DNA of 64,000 bases from an uncultured Bacteroidota bacterium (GTDB taxonomy: Bacteria; Bacteroidota; Bacteroidia; JABEUT01), in the NCBI GenBank assembly GCA_903916255.1, contig CAIWVW010000010.1, positions 1 to 64,000 on the forward strand, given 5' to 3'. Under the pieces are notes generated by a model that saw only the letters and a list, made by a program, of their open reading frames with translations, did no database searches and was not told the DNA's origin. How positions within the stretch are numbered: the first letter of the stretch is position 1; each line of letters starts with the position of its first letter. Below, piece by piece: positions 37,013 through 46,414 of this stretch. The position numbers were made by a program, and so were the translations under genes.

Positions 37013-39979
37013 ATGAAACTCAGAGTCCCGCGAAACCTCATATTCATTTTCATCCTTACAGGAATAGCAATTGGCAGCGCGGCTTATTATTCCTATAAAA
37101 ATGTGGTGCTCACTTCCCAGTCGGGAGAAATGGTGTCGCAGGCTAAAGAAACCTTATTCCGCATAGAGCGGGTAATTACCCAAATCAACTCGGTGGAAAC
37201 AAGCGCAAGAGAAGCTTTTATAAACGCCGACAAAAAATCGCTTTCGGAATACGATAGCAATAGTGTAGAGCTTACCCAAAAGATAACGGCGCTTAAAAAC
37301 CTGATAAAAGAAAACCCCATACAGGAACAAAGCATTATAATGCTGGAAGCGCATCTGAATGCCGAAATGGGAATTGTCGACACTGCCCTTCAATCAAATG
37401 CCGCTTTTCCGGGGAAAGCCGGAAAATATTTGGAAATTGGGCCGGGGAAGGCCAATTTCGATGAAATTAAAGCCACGCTGAACAGCATGAAGGAAAATGA
37501 AAACAACCTTTTGCTCTTGCGGGAAGAAGAAAACAGCAAAGCCACATATAAGTCGGTGCAGGCTATTTTATTGAGCGCAGGGCTGGCCATATTACTTATT
37601 CTCTGGTTGCTGTATATGCTGAATTCCGATATCTCCAAACGAAGAAAAGCGGAAAAACTGGCATTTGAAAATGAAAAGAAATACCGTAATATTTTCGACA
37701 ATGTAGGCGATGTGCTTTTCACAAGCAACTACAAAGGTATTTGCACCATGGTAAATCCGCGTATTACCGATTTATCAGGATATAAACCCGAAGAACTGAT
37801 TGGAAAACACTTTAGTTATCTGGTTGCACCCGAATGGCAGCAGGAAGTCGAGGAACATTATCTGAATCAATTTAAAAACAGGATTGAAGAAACGCTGAAA
37901 GAATTCCGGATAATTACCAAAAGCGGGCAGAAAAAATGGGTAGAACAAAAAGCCGTGCTTACAATGGAAGGAACCCGCGTGGTAGAGTACCAATGCACAG
38001 TGCGCGATATTACCGAGCGAAAAAGCATGGAATCGGCGCTGGTTCAAAGCAATAAAAAATTTCAGAATATTTTTAACTCCAGCCCTTTTGCCATAGCAAT
38101 TATAGAACTGGAAAGCGGAAAAGTACTGGAAATTAATGAAGAGTTCACCTCCGTATTCGGTTTTACAAAGGAAGATGTGGAAGGCAAAAGCACCATTCAA
38201 CTTGGCATGTTAAACCAGGAAGAAAGAAGTAAAATTGTCGACCTGATAAAAATGAATGGGTTTACAAAAAATAAAGACCAGGATTACCATACAAAGTCCG
38301 GAGAAGTTGTTTCCTGTATCTACTCCAGCATTTTAATAGATATGGACGGAACCCCAACCATTCTTGCCATGTTCAGTAACATTTCCGAATTGAAAAAACT
38401 GGAAAAAGCGCTGGCGGAAAGCAACCGGAAGTTCCTTACCATTTTCAGTTCGAGCCTTCAGGCTGTAAGCATATCGGAAATTCCGGAAGATGGAAATCTG
38501 GGTAAAATAACTGAAGTAAACCAGGCTTTTTGTGAACTTTTCAAACTAAAAAAATCCGATTTGCTGGGCCATACGCTGCTTGAATCGGGCCTGCTTTCAG
38601 CTCCAACCGTAGAGAAAATAATTGCCGATGCCGATGGTAAAAGGTTTCTGGTGAATTATGAACTGGATATGCGAAAAAAGACCGGAGAAAAAATAACGTG
38701 CCTCATTTCATTTAATGAAGTGGAATTGGGCGGAAAATTTTACCGCATTTCCCTTTTCAACGATATTACCGAACGGAAAAAACTGGAGAACGAACTTATT
38801 GCAGCTAAAGAAAAAGCGGAAGAGTCGACCCGGGCGAAAGAAATTTTTGTGGCCAATATGAGCCATGAAATTCGCACACCCATGACGGGGATTATAGGCC
38901 TCAGTGAATTGCTGAGCCATACCTCATTAACAACCGAACAAAATGAATTCCTCGACGGAATAAAACACTCTTCGGAAAGTCTGTTAAGCATTATTAATGA
39001 AATTCTGGACATTTCAAAAATAAATTCCGGCAAAATAGAATTCGAGAAAATACCTTTTAACCTGCATTCCATTATAAAGAATGTTGCTTTCACGTTAGAA
39101 CCAAGGGCTATTCAAAAGGGCATACAGTTTAAATTTAATATCAGCGATTCGGTACCTGAAAAAGTAATGGGCGATTCTGTCCGGTTATCGCAAATTCTGT
39201 GGAACCTGGGAGGCAATGCCCTTAAATTTACCGAAAAAGGATTTGTCGAAATTGGTGTAATCAAACTCAGCGAAGTGGACGAAAAAGTCCGTTTGATGTT
39301 TACCATTAAAGATACCGGAATAGGTATTCCCGAACACAGGCTGGCCGATATATTCGAAGAGTTTATACAAGCGGAAACAGCCACATCGCGCAAATATGGC
39401 GGCACAGGCCTTGGGCTTACCATTGCCAATAAACTGGTGGAACTGCAAGGCGGCACCATTTCGGTAGAAAGTGAAGAACATGTAGGTTCCACATTTCGCT
39501 TTACGCTGGAATACGGAATTTACCACCAACAGATTAAGGCTCCGGGCATCACTTCAGAAAACACATTGTTAAAGGAGCTTGATTTCGATTTATCGGGTTT
39601 AAGTGTTCTGCTGGCTGAGGATAATAAAATTAACCAGGGCGTTTGCAGTAAAATTTTAACCGGAAGGGGCGCAAAAGTGGAGGTGGTAGACGATGGAAAA
39701 AAAGTAATTGAAAAACTGAACTCGAAATTTTTCGATGTAGTGCTGATGGATATTCAGATGCCTGAAATGGACGGATATGAAGCCACGAAATATATACGCA
39801 CCCATATGTCCAAGCCTGCATCGGGCATACCGATTATAGCATTAACGGCATTCGCCATGGAAGGCGAAGATGAAAAATGCAAGGCGGCAGGAATGAATGG
39901 GTTTGTATCCAAACCCTTTAAGCCCAACGAGCTTTGCGCAAAAATAATGCAGTTTACAACCCAAAAGAGCCCTGTTTAA
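37013..39979 (+). CDS. CHASE3-PAS hybrid sensor histidine kinase with receiver domain
   Basis: 988 residues. Two membrane helices (about 8-26 and 184-203) flank an extracytoplasmic four-helix CHASE3-like domain. Three PAS domains follow (about 222-335, 345-460 and 470-590). The HisKA domain has the phospho-acceptor H618 in MSHEIRTPMTG. The HATPase has NALKF, DTGIGIP and GGTGLGLTIANKLV. The C-terminal receiver has its phosphorylatable D913 in VLMDIQMPEMDGYEA and the conserved lysine in SKPFKPNEL. No output domain is attached, so a phosphotransfer protein or separate regulator is expected elsewhere. The signal is unknown. Confidence 0.93.
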   Translation: MKLRVPRNLIFIFILTGIAIGSAAYYSYKNVVLTSQSGEMVSQAKETLFRIERVITQINSVETSAREAFINADKKSLSEYDSNSVELTQKITALKNLIKENPIQEQSIIMLEAHLNAEMGIVDTALQSNAAFPGKAGKYLEIGPGKANFDEIKATLNSMKENENNLLLLREEENSKATYKSVQAILLSAGLAILLILWLLYMLNSDISKRRKAEKLAFENEKKYRNIFDNVGDVLFTSNYKGICTMVNPRITDLSGYKPEELIGKHFSYLVAPEWQQEVEEHYLNQFKNRIEETLKEFRIITKSGQKKWVEQKAVLTMEGTRVVEYQCTVRDITERKSMESALVQSNKKFQNIFNSSPFAIAIIELESGKVLEINEEFTSVFGFTKEDVEGKSTIQLGMLNQEERSKIVDLIKMNGFTKNKDQDYHTKSGEVVSCIYSSILIDMDGTPTILAMFSNISELKKLEKALAESNRKFLTIFSSSLQAVSISEIPEDGNLGKITEVNQAFCELFKLKKSDLLGHTLLESGLLSAPTVEKIIADADGKRFLVNYELDMRKKTGEKITCLISFNEVELGGKFYRISLFNDITERKKLENELIAAKEKAEESTRAKEIFVANMSHEIRTPMTGIIGLSELLSHTSLTTEQNEFLDGIKHSSESLLSIINEILDISKINSGKIEFEKIPFNLHSIIKNVAFTLEPRAIQKGIQFKFNISDSVPEKVMGDSVRLSQILWNLGGNALKFTEKGFVEIGVIKLSEVDEKVRLMFTIKDTGIGIPEHRLADIFEEFIQAETATSRKYGGTGLGLTIANKLVELQGGTISVESEEHVGSTFRFTLEYGIYHQQIKAPGITSENTLLKELDFDLSGLSVLLAEDNKINQGVCSKILTGRGAKVEVVDDGKKVIEKLNSKFFDVVLMDIQMPEMDGYEATKYIRTHMSKPASGIPIIALTAFAMEGEDEKCKAAGMNGFVSKPFKPNELCAKIMQFTTQKSPV

Positions 39980-40050
39980 CAGAATAACAAGGGAAAATAG
40001 TTCCTGTTCCATTACTGATTTAGTTTCTGCTTTTTGATTAAGGTATTTTT

Positions 40051-40058
40051 TACCTTTG
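40051..40058 (+). promoter_or_regulatory. -7 box of the cytochrome c gene
   Basis: TACCTTTG, a perfect TAnnTTTG match, ends 24 nt before the ATG at 40083. A TTTG lies at 40033-40036, but only 14 bp upstream, short of the usual -33 spacing. Confidence 0.65.
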
Positions 40059-40082
40059 CAGCCTAAACTTATTTTCTGAATT

Positions 40083-40553
40083 ATGAAAAAATGGCATGTA
40101 GGCGCAATTATAGCGCTCGGTTTTTTAGTTACCCTCGGGGCTTCTTCCAATTCGGTATCCGGCTCGAATCCTGAGCCTGACGAAGGTTTTAAGAACCTGA
40201 AAGTGCTGCCGAAAAATATTTCGGACAAACAACTGGACTCCGTTATGGGCGAATTCAGTATTTCTTTGGGAGCGCGCTGCGGTTTTTGCCATGCCCGCAA
40301 AGCCGATACCACCAAAAGAGGATTGGACTTTGCCAGCGATGCCAAAGACGAAAAGGAAATTGCCCGCAATATGTATAAAATGACATCCTATCTGAACGCA
40401 ACTTATTTCAACTGGAAAAATTCGACCAGGCCCGATACTATTCATTATGTGGTTTGTTACACCTGCCATCGCGGCACCCATTCGCCCGACGCACAAGTGT
40501 TCCTCCACATGATTGACTCCACAGAACAGGCTTTCCGTAAGAACAGGCACTAG
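40083..40553 (+). CDS. Exported two-heme cytochrome c of the reaction-centre cytochrome family
   Basis: 156 residues with a signal peptide (about 1-27). Two covalent heme motifs are present: C66-G-F-C69-H70 and C125-Y-T-C128-H129. The surroundings, LGARCGFCH and VVCYTCHRG, with ARNMYKMTSYLN between, resemble the photosynthetic reaction-centre cytochrome c subunit domain, two of whose four heme units are kept. In non-phototrophic Bacteroidota such proteins are common and probably carry electrons in the periplasm. Axial methionines may come from the NMYKM helix. Confidence 0.87.
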   Translation: MKKWHVGAIIALGFLVTLGASSNSVSGSNPEPDEGFKNLKVLPKNISDKQLDSVMGEFSISLGARCGFCHARKADTTKRGLDFASDAKDEKEIARNMYKMTSYLNATYFNWKNSTRPDTIHYVVCYTCHRGTHSPDAQVFLHMIDSTEQAFRKNRH

Positions 40554-40641
40554 GCGGTTGCTTTAAATTTCTTTCACTTTGGTAGGAATAATCTGTGAAT
40601 TCCCTAAAACCCTTATGTATTAAATCTGCGTATATGCGGTT

Positions 40642-41583
40642 ATGAAATACCCCATATTTGCCTTTTTCATCACCCTGCTTGTAAGTACAAGCGTTTATGG
40701 ACAAAAGGATAGCTCGAAAACCAGCAATTATAATTATCTCCGCATAAATTACGAAAACGATTATTTTACCCAAACGGATATATACTACACCCAGGGCATA
40801 CGCATCGAAAGCGTTAACCCGGTCTACCGATACTCCCCTATTATGTGGCTTTTGCCAAGGCTAAGCAACTCAACCGTTCAATATGGACTTGCAGCCGTTC
40901 AGGATTGTTTTACACCTACCAATATTTCGTTGGATACCATTCAGCATGGCGACCGACCCTATGCCGGATATATTTACCTTGGACACTATAAAACCTCTGT
41001 AAGTTATTACAAAAAGAAGTTGCTTGATGCCGAATTGGATGTGGGTGAAATAGGTGCCTGCGCCGAATGTGAAGCGGAACAAAAAGAAATTCATAAATAC
41101 GGAAATAATATTCAGCCTGAAGGCTGGAAATACCAGATAGGAACGGGCCTGATGTTGAATTATAAACTGCGTTATGAAAAGGCTTTGTTTGCTGACACAG
41201 CCATAGATTTAGATGCAGTGGGCCAAACAACTATTGGAACTGTATATGATAATGCCCTGGTGGGACTTACGCTACACACGGGTAAAATGCAATCTTATTT
41301 TTTAGGCAACCATACCACCGCGTTTCAACTGTATGGAACCGTGCAAGCCTGGGTAGAAGGTGTGGCTTATAACGGCACCCTGCAAGGCGATTTATTTACC
41401 CATAACAGTATTTACACCCTAAGCCAAAAACAAGTTACTCCGGTTGTCTTTGGCGATTCTTACGGGCTATGCCTTTCGTGGCATAAGGTAGCCGTAAATT
41501 ATTCGGTAACCCACATTACCAATGAAATACAAACAGGTGTGTATCATGGCTGGGGACACCTCGATATAACGATAAATTTCTAA
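40642..41583 (+). CDS. LpxR-type (DUF2219) outer membrane lipid A deacylase family protein
   Basis: 313 residues with a signal peptide (about 1-20, ending SVYGQ). It reads as a beta-barrel. The conserved LpxR elements are NYENDYFTQTDIYYTQGIRI near the N-terminus, whose N-D pair corresponds to the catalytic Asn-Asp of LpxR, and GDRPYAGYIYLG. A HKVAVNYSVTHITNEIQ strand comes near the end. LpxR removes the 3'-acyloxyacyl group from lipid A in the outer leaflet; that activity is inferred from the family only. The C-terminal phenylalanine is typical of outer membrane proteins. Confidence 0.85.
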   Translation: MKYPIFAFFITLLVSTSVYGQKDSSKTSNYNYLRINYENDYFTQTDIYYTQGIRIESVNPVYRYSPIMWLLPRLSNSTVQYGLAAVQDCFTPTNISLDTIQHGDRPYAGYIYLGHYKTSVSYYKKKLLDAELDVGEIGACAECEAEQKEIHKYGNNIQPEGWKYQIGTGLMLNYKLRYEKALFADTAIDLDAVGQTTIGTVYDNALVGLTLHTGKMQSYFLGNHTTAFQLYGTVQAWVEGVAYNGTLQGDLFTHNSIYTLSQKQVTPVVFGDSYGLCLSWHKVAVNYSVTHITNEIQTGVYHGWGHLDITINF

Positions 41584-41604
41584 GAAAAATTGCTTCATTG
41601 TTAG

Positions 41605-41612
41605 TATATTTG
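41605..41612 (+). promoter_or_regulatory. -7 box 4 nt before an ATG
   Basis: TATATTTG matches TAnnTTTG perfectly and ends 4 nt before the ATG at 41617. A start site at the usual distance would fall on or next to the A of the ATG. Confidence 0.6.
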
Positions 41613-41616
41613 CCCA

Positions 41617-42927
41617 ATGAAGTTTTTGAAAATAATTCCTTTTTTTGCTTTATTTTACTTTACAGCAAATAGCTTACCTGCTCAGTGGCATAAATTACCA
41701 GCCCCAGCTATTCCAAATACGTGGATATATTTTCCACCCGAATGTCCGCGTGGCAGTACTTTGCCTGATGGTATAATATATCCGGCAGCTAATGGGGTAA
41801 TTGTTTATAATTTTCAATGCAATGTTGGTTCATCTGGAATCTACGCCATTTTAGTTTCACGCAATGACCTTAAAAACGATAGTGTAATTTATACCTATGA
41901 TGCTATACAATGCTGCATTTCTCCTTATATTAATTCTTTAAACGACTCAACATTTGCTTTTATTATAAACTTTGGCACAATTTATTTTTATTATACTTCA
42001 TCAAGTTTCTCCACTCTTGAAAATATAAACGCAATTATGGGGGTATTGGGAGGACCACCTGCAATTACTCCCAAATTTATATATTTAGCATCTCAAGAAC
42101 CCGGATTATTAAATGATAGCCTCATTTTTGATAAAACTACAATTTCCAATAATTCTTGCAGCTATAGCTCCTCTTATGGTGATTCCGGTATAGGTAAATT
42201 CTCGTTTATTAATGATAGCACAGGGTTCCTAGAAACTTATTACAGAGGAAAACCTGCGACCAATTTACTTATTAAAACAACAGATTTCGGAAAAACATGG
42301 AACCCTATATATTATGACATTATGAATAACGTCACTGATTTTTGTTTTCCTACAAAAGATACAGGCTATATTGTTATTAGCAACGACAGTGTATTTAAAA
42401 CCACTAATGGTGGAGCGGTATGGAATAAGGTGTCAGTACCCAAGGGCAACTTCACTTGTATCCAATTTGCTAATAGTCAAGTTGGATATATTGGAGGAAC
42501 AGCAGGTTTTTTAATTAAGACGACCAATGGAGGCCTAAACTGGGCAATAGATTCGACAGGAGATACTAATTCTTTAAAGGCATTATATACTTTTGGAGCT
42601 TCGGTAGCCTATTTTACTGATTTTTCCTTAAATATTTACAAAAATCAACCGCTATCAGATTCACCCCCTGAGAAAGAAGTTGAAACTTTAAATTTGATTT
42701 TTTTTCCAAACCCAAATAATGGTAATTTTATTATTTCTCTACCAAATTCCCAGCAACCTGTCACACTTGAAATATATAATGCTCTTGGACAAAAAATCTA
42801 TACTTCAAATATCACTACAGGGGATAATTATATATCCCTGCCTTATAAGCAAGACGGACTATATTTATATAGAATGATTAACAATAACGGTTCTTTAATC
42901 TCAAAAGGAAAATTCATCGTTATGTAA
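41617..42927 (+). CDS. Secreted YCF48-like protein with T9SS type A signal
   Basis: 436 residues. Signal peptide (about 1-21, ending SLPAQ). The middle has WD/BNR-like units of the YCF48 type (KTTDFGKTWNPIYYD, KTTNGGAVWNKVSV, KTTNGGLNWAIDS). The tail (about 362-436, FFPNPNNGNFIISLP to GLYLYRM) is a type A sorting signal, so the protein should be exported and surface-attached. It looks AT-richer than its neighbours and may be a more recent arrival; that is an impression, not a measurement. Function unknown. Confidence 0.85.
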   Translation: MKFLKIIPFFALFYFTANSLPAQWHKLPAPAIPNTWIYFPPECPRGSTLPDGIIYPAANGVIVYNFQCNVGSSGIYAILVSRNDLKNDSVIYTYDAIQCCISPYINSLNDSTFAFIINFGTIYFYYTSSSFSTLENINAIMGVLGGPPAITPKFIYLASQEPGLLNDSLIFDKTTISNNSCSYSSSYGDSGIGKFSFINDSTGFLETYYRGKPATNLLIKTTDFGKTWNPIYYDIMNNVTDFCFPTKDTGYIVISNDSVFKTTNGGAVWNKVSVPKGNFTCIQFANSQVGYIGGTAGFLIKTTNGGLNWAIDSTGDTNSLKALYTFGASVAYFTDFSLNIYKNQPLSDSPPEKEVETLNLIFFPNPNNGNFIISLPNSQQPVTLEIYNALGQKIYTSNITTGDNYISLPYKQDGLYLYRMINNNGSLISKGKFIVM

Positions 42928-42959
42928 AACCATGAAGCTCTCTACTAAAAAAAACCTTG

Positions 42960-43427
42960 TTATTTCTTCGCCGCTTCGTTGGAATAATCAGGAGAGAAAC
43001 GAGCCAACCATTTGTCGCCAACATAATCCATATAAAAGCCAAATCCTTTGCGGGAATTATCGGCCAGTTTGAACCATGCACGGATATAATACTTTGAAAA
43101 ATCATAGTGGGGGTCGTCTTTTGAAAGGGTATCGCATTCCGTTGCATCGAATTTCAATCCCTTACTTAGTGGTTCTGCAAAGTATTTTTTAAAATCACCG
43201 AAATTGATTTTCACATCGTCATTGGTGAACTTCTTGCCGGCATGATATGGCCATTGCTTGTCATCTATTGCCCATGTTTTAATGAATCCGGCGGTGTCGT
43301 TTGCTTTTACGCAACTCCAGGTTTGGGTCAATATTTTAGTGGCTTCCTTCTTGGTTAGTTTTTGTTGGCCATAAGTGAAGAATGAAAGGCCGGCGCTGAT
43401 TAAAGAAATAAGAAATATTTTTTTCAT
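42960..43427 (-). CDS. Small exported protein of unknown function
   Basis: 155 residues. Signal peptide (about 1-20, IFLISLISAGLSFFTYGQ). The mature part is mixed alpha/beta (KEATKILTQTWSCVKANDTAGFIKTW, then GFGFYMDYVGDKWLARFSPDY), resembling small NTF2-like or DUF4878-type secreted domains in layout, though I do not recognise the family. A TATATTTG box lies about 50 nt upstream. It is convergent with the YCF48-like gene; the 32-bp gap holds no clear terminator. Confidence 0.75.
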   Translation of the reverse strand: MKKIFLISLISAGLSFFTYGQQKLTKKEATKILTQTWSCVKANDTAGFIKTWAIDDKQWPYHAGKKFTNDDVKINFGDFKKYFAEPLSKGLKFDATECDTLSKDDPHYDFSKYYIRAWFKLADNSRKGFGFYMDYVGDKWLARFSPDYSNEAAKK

Positions 43428-43477
43428 TGGTGTGTTTTTACAATTAGTTTTTACTGCGATTCATTTCGTTTTCCGTG

Positions 43478-43485
43478 CAAATATA
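43478..43485 (-). promoter_or_regulatory. -7 box of the small exported protein gene
   Basis: Minus-strand TATATTTG, a perfect match, lies about 50 nt before the ATG at 43427. Confidence 0.55.
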
Positions 43486-43585
43486 AAAAATAGAAAGAAA
43501 CCAAGCCGAAACATTCCAATTTTCCCTTCCAATCTGCAAAAACAGTATGACTATCCCCTATTATTCTACCATTCGATTTTATTTT

Positions 43586-43593
43586 TACATTTG
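43586..43593 (+). promoter_or_regulatory. -7 box of the DUF6252-like lipoprotein gene
   Basis: TACATTTG, a perfect TAnnTTTG match. It overlaps the upstream alternative starts at 43593-43598 and so favours the ATG at 43626 (32 nt downstream). Confidence 0.62.
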
Positions 43594-43625
43594 TGATGTT
43601 ATTTATACTAAAAATAAGATTCCTC

Positions 43626-44171
43626 ATGAATACTTTTATTAAAAGGCCCTCTATTTTACTTCTGTCGGTTGCCTTTTCCGGATGGGCTGTTCTTTCCTTT
43701 TTTTCGTGCCAGAAAGCCGACCCAAATCCTTACAGTACTCCCGAAGCAGGTGTAACACATACAGTGGTGGTAACTTATACAAGTACTACCACGCATACCC
43801 CGCCCGATACCACAACTAGTTTTTTAGCATCTGTTAATAGCAGCGCTGTAATTACTTTTACCCCCAATAAACATATTTCTGGGTCAACAGTATCCTTAAA
43901 CGGGGTGTCGAGTTTTTACACTATTTCAATAATAATGCCGACTTCCACAGGCCCGGGAAATTATTCCGTTGGGTTTGGAGGAGGAATCAGCTTCCGCCTT
44001 GTGAATGGCTCTACGGTATACTTAGTTAATAATTCAATGGGTACGGGCAATTTGGATATCGACTCCATAACCAACAACAAGTATTATGGAACATTCGATT
44101 TTATTGCCGACGATTCTACCAATTCATTCAATAGTATGACTGTAAACCAAGGCTCCTTTAATCACTTGTAA
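43626..44171 (+). CDS. Putative lipoprotein, DUF6252-like
   Basis: 181 residues from ATG 43626, chosen because an upstream promoter box overlaps the earlier starts. The N-terminus is a lipoprotein signal (LSVAFSGWAVLSFFSC, cysteine near 28). The mature domain is beta-rich and ends with YYGTFDFIADDSTNSFNSMTVNQGSFNHL (in pieces), the closing pattern of DUF6252-type lipoproteins. Function unknown. It starts a series of four envelope genes on the same strand. Confidence 0.7.
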   Translation: MNTFIKRPSILLLSVAFSGWAVLSFFSCQKADPNPYSTPEAGVTHTVVVTYTSTTTHTPPDTTTSFLASVNSSAVITFTPNKHISGSTVSLNGVSSFYTISIIMPTSTGPGNYSVGFGGGISFRLVNGSTVYLVNNSMGTGNLDIDSITNNKYYGTFDFIADDSTNSFNSMTVNQGSFNHL

Positions 44172-44183
44172 TTTATTACCTGC

Positions 44184-45458
44184 ATGAAGTCTTTGAATAA
44201 AATTATTTTCTTCTTCGGAATATTCCTTTTGGTAATGCTATCGCTGCGAGTTTCGGCGCAAAGCGATTCTTCGGGTGACAATCGTATTTATATGATAGTT
44301 CCGCAAATGCCCACTTTTCCCGGCGACCTTGATAACTTTATGGCCGACCACCTGCGCTATCCTCAATCTGCTATCAACAGGGGCATATCGGGAACCGTAA
44401 ACATCACTTTTGTGATTAAAAAAACGGGGGCCGTTTCTGATGTGGCCGTGCTTTCGGGTGTTTCAGCCGATATCGACAGCGAAGCGGTACGTGTGGTAAA
44501 ATCAATGCCTCCCTGGAACCCCGGTAAAAAAGACGGGAAAGCCGTAAATGTTCAATACAACCTGCCTGTTTATTTCGCGTTAAATAACCCCAAAAGCAGC
44601 AATAATGCTGCCCCGCCTCCTTTTCAGCGGCAGGAAGTACGCCCTGCATGGGATTCGCTTTATTACCTGCGTGACGGATTATATGTGGACCCTGATTTGG
44701 GTTACGGGCTTGGCGGGCCTTCCTCTTCCAATTTGAACAATACCCAGATAACATCCGGCTCAAGTTTCAAATTCGGAGCCAATGTCAGTTACATGTTCCC
44801 CTCCAACCTTGGCATTTCCATCGGTTTGCAGGTGCAGCAATATAGCTTCAACTACACCTATTCGAACATTGCAGAGCCCAATAATTACTACCAGGATGAA
44901 ACAGCATTGCGCACCACATCTACCGATACAACAGTAACCGCCGGATATGATGCCACCTTAAAATATACGTTTACCTATGCGCAGATACCTATACTTTGCC
45001 GCTATATAAGCAGTCAGGAAAACAGGGTAGGCCTTTATGCCGAAGCGGGGCTTGTGGCAAATTATTTGGTGAACAGCCAAATTTCGGGCAGCGCCACCCA
45101 AACACAATACCTGCTGAACCAGCCTGCCAATACCAATATTTTTATTTATGAATCTACCTCCACCACTTCACAAAATATAAGTACGCCTTCGCAAAACCCG
45201 GCCAAATTAACCATGTCGGCACATGCCGCTGTGGGTGTATTGCTTCCACTTACCGCTAAAATGTCACTTATAATTTCTGTTTCATCCGATATGGGTATTA
45301 TGAATGCGGGCGATGGCTCCAAGGATTTAGCCAGCTTTGGCAGTTCCCAATTCTATTTTTACGGACAAGGAACTTATGGTACGTTTAATGCCATTTCGGG
45401 AGAAGTTAAACTGCTCATAAAAATGTCGAAGGAAGAGCATGTGGCACACTACCGTTAA
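44184..45458 (+). CDS. TonB C-terminal domain fused to an outer membrane beta-barrel
   Basis: 424 residues. Signal peptide (about 1-26, ending RVSAQ). A complete TonB-C-like domain (about 34-133, with YPQSAINRGISGTVNITFVI and GAVSDVAVLSGV, WNPGKKDGKAVNVQYNLPVYFAL) is followed by a linker and a PorT/OMP_b-brl-type barrel (about 165-424, FGANVSYMFPSNLGISIGLQVQQYSF onward). TonB itself is anchored in the inner membrane, so this free TonB-C domain next to a barrel is unusual. It starts 12 bp after the lipoprotein gene and ends 17 bp before the next, so the three probably form an operon. Confidence 0.85.
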   Translation: MKSLNKIIFFFGIFLLVMLSLRVSAQSDSSGDNRIYMIVPQMPTFPGDLDNFMADHLRYPQSAINRGISGTVNITFVIKKTGAVSDVAVLSGVSADIDSEAVRVVKSMPPWNPGKKDGKAVNVQYNLPVYFALNNPKSSNNAAPPPFQRQEVRPAWDSLYYLRDGLYVDPDLGYGLGGPSSSNLNNTQITSGSSFKFGANVSYMFPSNLGISIGLQVQQYSFNYTYSNIAEPNNYYQDETALRTTSTDTTVTAGYDATLKYTFTYAQIPILCRYISSQENRVGLYAEAGLVANYLVNSQISGSATQTQYLLNQPANTNIFIYESTSTTSQNISTPSQNPAKLTMSAHAAVGVLLPLTAKMSLIISVSSDMGIMNAGDGSKDLASFGSSQFYFYGQGTYGTFNAISGEVKLLIKMSKEEHVAHYR

Positions 45459-45475
45459 ACATTAACATTAATTTC

Positions 45476-46309
45476 ATGAAAACTATTTTATCGATTTCTC
45501 TTTTGCTTTTGTCTTCACTCAACGGCTATTGTCAGGCAACTTACGATACCATCTATTCGAATAATGAAAAGATAGCCTGCATCGTTAAAGAAATAACCCC
45601 TGATGCCGTCAAATTCTCCTATCCGGGAGAAGACCTTGTGAATGCGGTTTATAAAAACACGATTGAAAAAATAATATTCAAATCGGGCCGTGTCCAAATA
45701 TTTGCCGAAGCCACCTCTTTGCGCTCCATAACCAGCGTAGATGATTATGATAACGTAACACTGTCGCATGTGCAAAGCGAAGTACAGGGCCTTTATAAAA
45801 TAGGCGATGTTGGAGCCAAAGCCCGCGGCACTACCATATATGCCAATATGGAAAAAGTGAAAGAACGCGGAATACGCAAAATGAAAATACAAGCCGCCAT
45901 GATGGGAGCCAACGAAATTTATATAACCCTGGAAGGCACCACTACCAATGCTCCTTATCACCCTACTTCTACCAATATGGCAGGTATTGCCTACTCGAGC
46001 AGGTTGCCGAGCTATGACGGTTTTATGAATTTGCTCAACAGTAAAATGAAATATAAAATGACCAAATATGAAGTGGATAAATTAGCAACCGATGATTATG
46101 ATTTTGTTGCCTACCATGATACAGATGTGGTTTTAATGAACAGGGTTTATAATGAAAACGGCTTCATTATGATGGATGCCCGCATTCAGGGTTTCGATAA
46201 CCATATTTTCAAAGTGATTTATTATTCAGACAGTGGATTCACCCTTGAGTGCACCGACGATTCAAGTATTCTTGAAAATGCCATCTACAACGTCCGGGTA
46301 AAATTCTAA
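45476..46309 (+). CDS. Exported protein of unknown function
   Basis: 277 residues. Signal peptide (about 1-20, ILSISLLLLSSLNGYCQ). The N-terminal part (DTIYSNNEKIACIVKEITPDAVKFSYP, VYKNTIEKIIFKSGRVQIF) is a common Bacteroidota pattern linking a small-molecule or surface-signal response to gene output, seen without known function. A middle stretch, ERGIRKMKIQAAMMGANEIYI, resembles the conserved helix-strand of YbjQ/DUF4156-like proteins. I do not assign a role. The gene sits between the TonB-C/barrel fusion and the BamA-like protein. Confidence 0.75.
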   Translation: MKTILSISLLLLSSLNGYCQATYDTIYSNNEKIACIVKEITPDAVKFSYPGEDLVNAVYKNTIEKIIFKSGRVQIFAEATSLRSITSVDDYDNVTLSHVQSEVQGLYKIGDVGAKARGTTIYANMEKVKERGIRKMKIQAAMMGANEIYITLEGTTTNAPYHPTSTNMAGIAYSSRLPSYDGFMNLLNSKMKYKMTKYEVDKLATDDYDFVAYHDTDVVLMNRVYNENGFIMMDARIQGFDNHIFKVIYYSDSGFTLECTDDSSILENAIYNVRVKF

Positions 46310-46402
46310 CAGCATCAGAATTTATTGCATTTAGAATCAACATCTCCTTGTTTTCTTAACATTAACTTAACATGGGGTGCTTTTCGTATCATTGTAGAGT
46401 CC

Positions 46403-46410
46403 TACTTTTG
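46403..46410 (+). promoter_or_regulatory. -7 box 4 nt before the BamA-like ATG
   Basis: TACTTTTG matches TAnnTTTG perfectly and ends 4 nt before the ATG at 46415. A GCTTTTC stretch at about 46380-46385, 18 bp upstream, is a weak -33 candidate. Confidence 0.65.
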
Positions 46411-46414
46411 CACC

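Noticed and set aside
43593-43625. Starts at 43593 or 43596 for the DUF6252-like lipoprotein
   Set aside because: They overlap the promoter box at 43586-43593; the lipoprotein signal fits ATG 43626.
46325-46414. Longer BamA-like protein starting at 46325
   Set aside because: The frame crosses the -7 box at 46403, and the signal peptide begins exactly at 46415.
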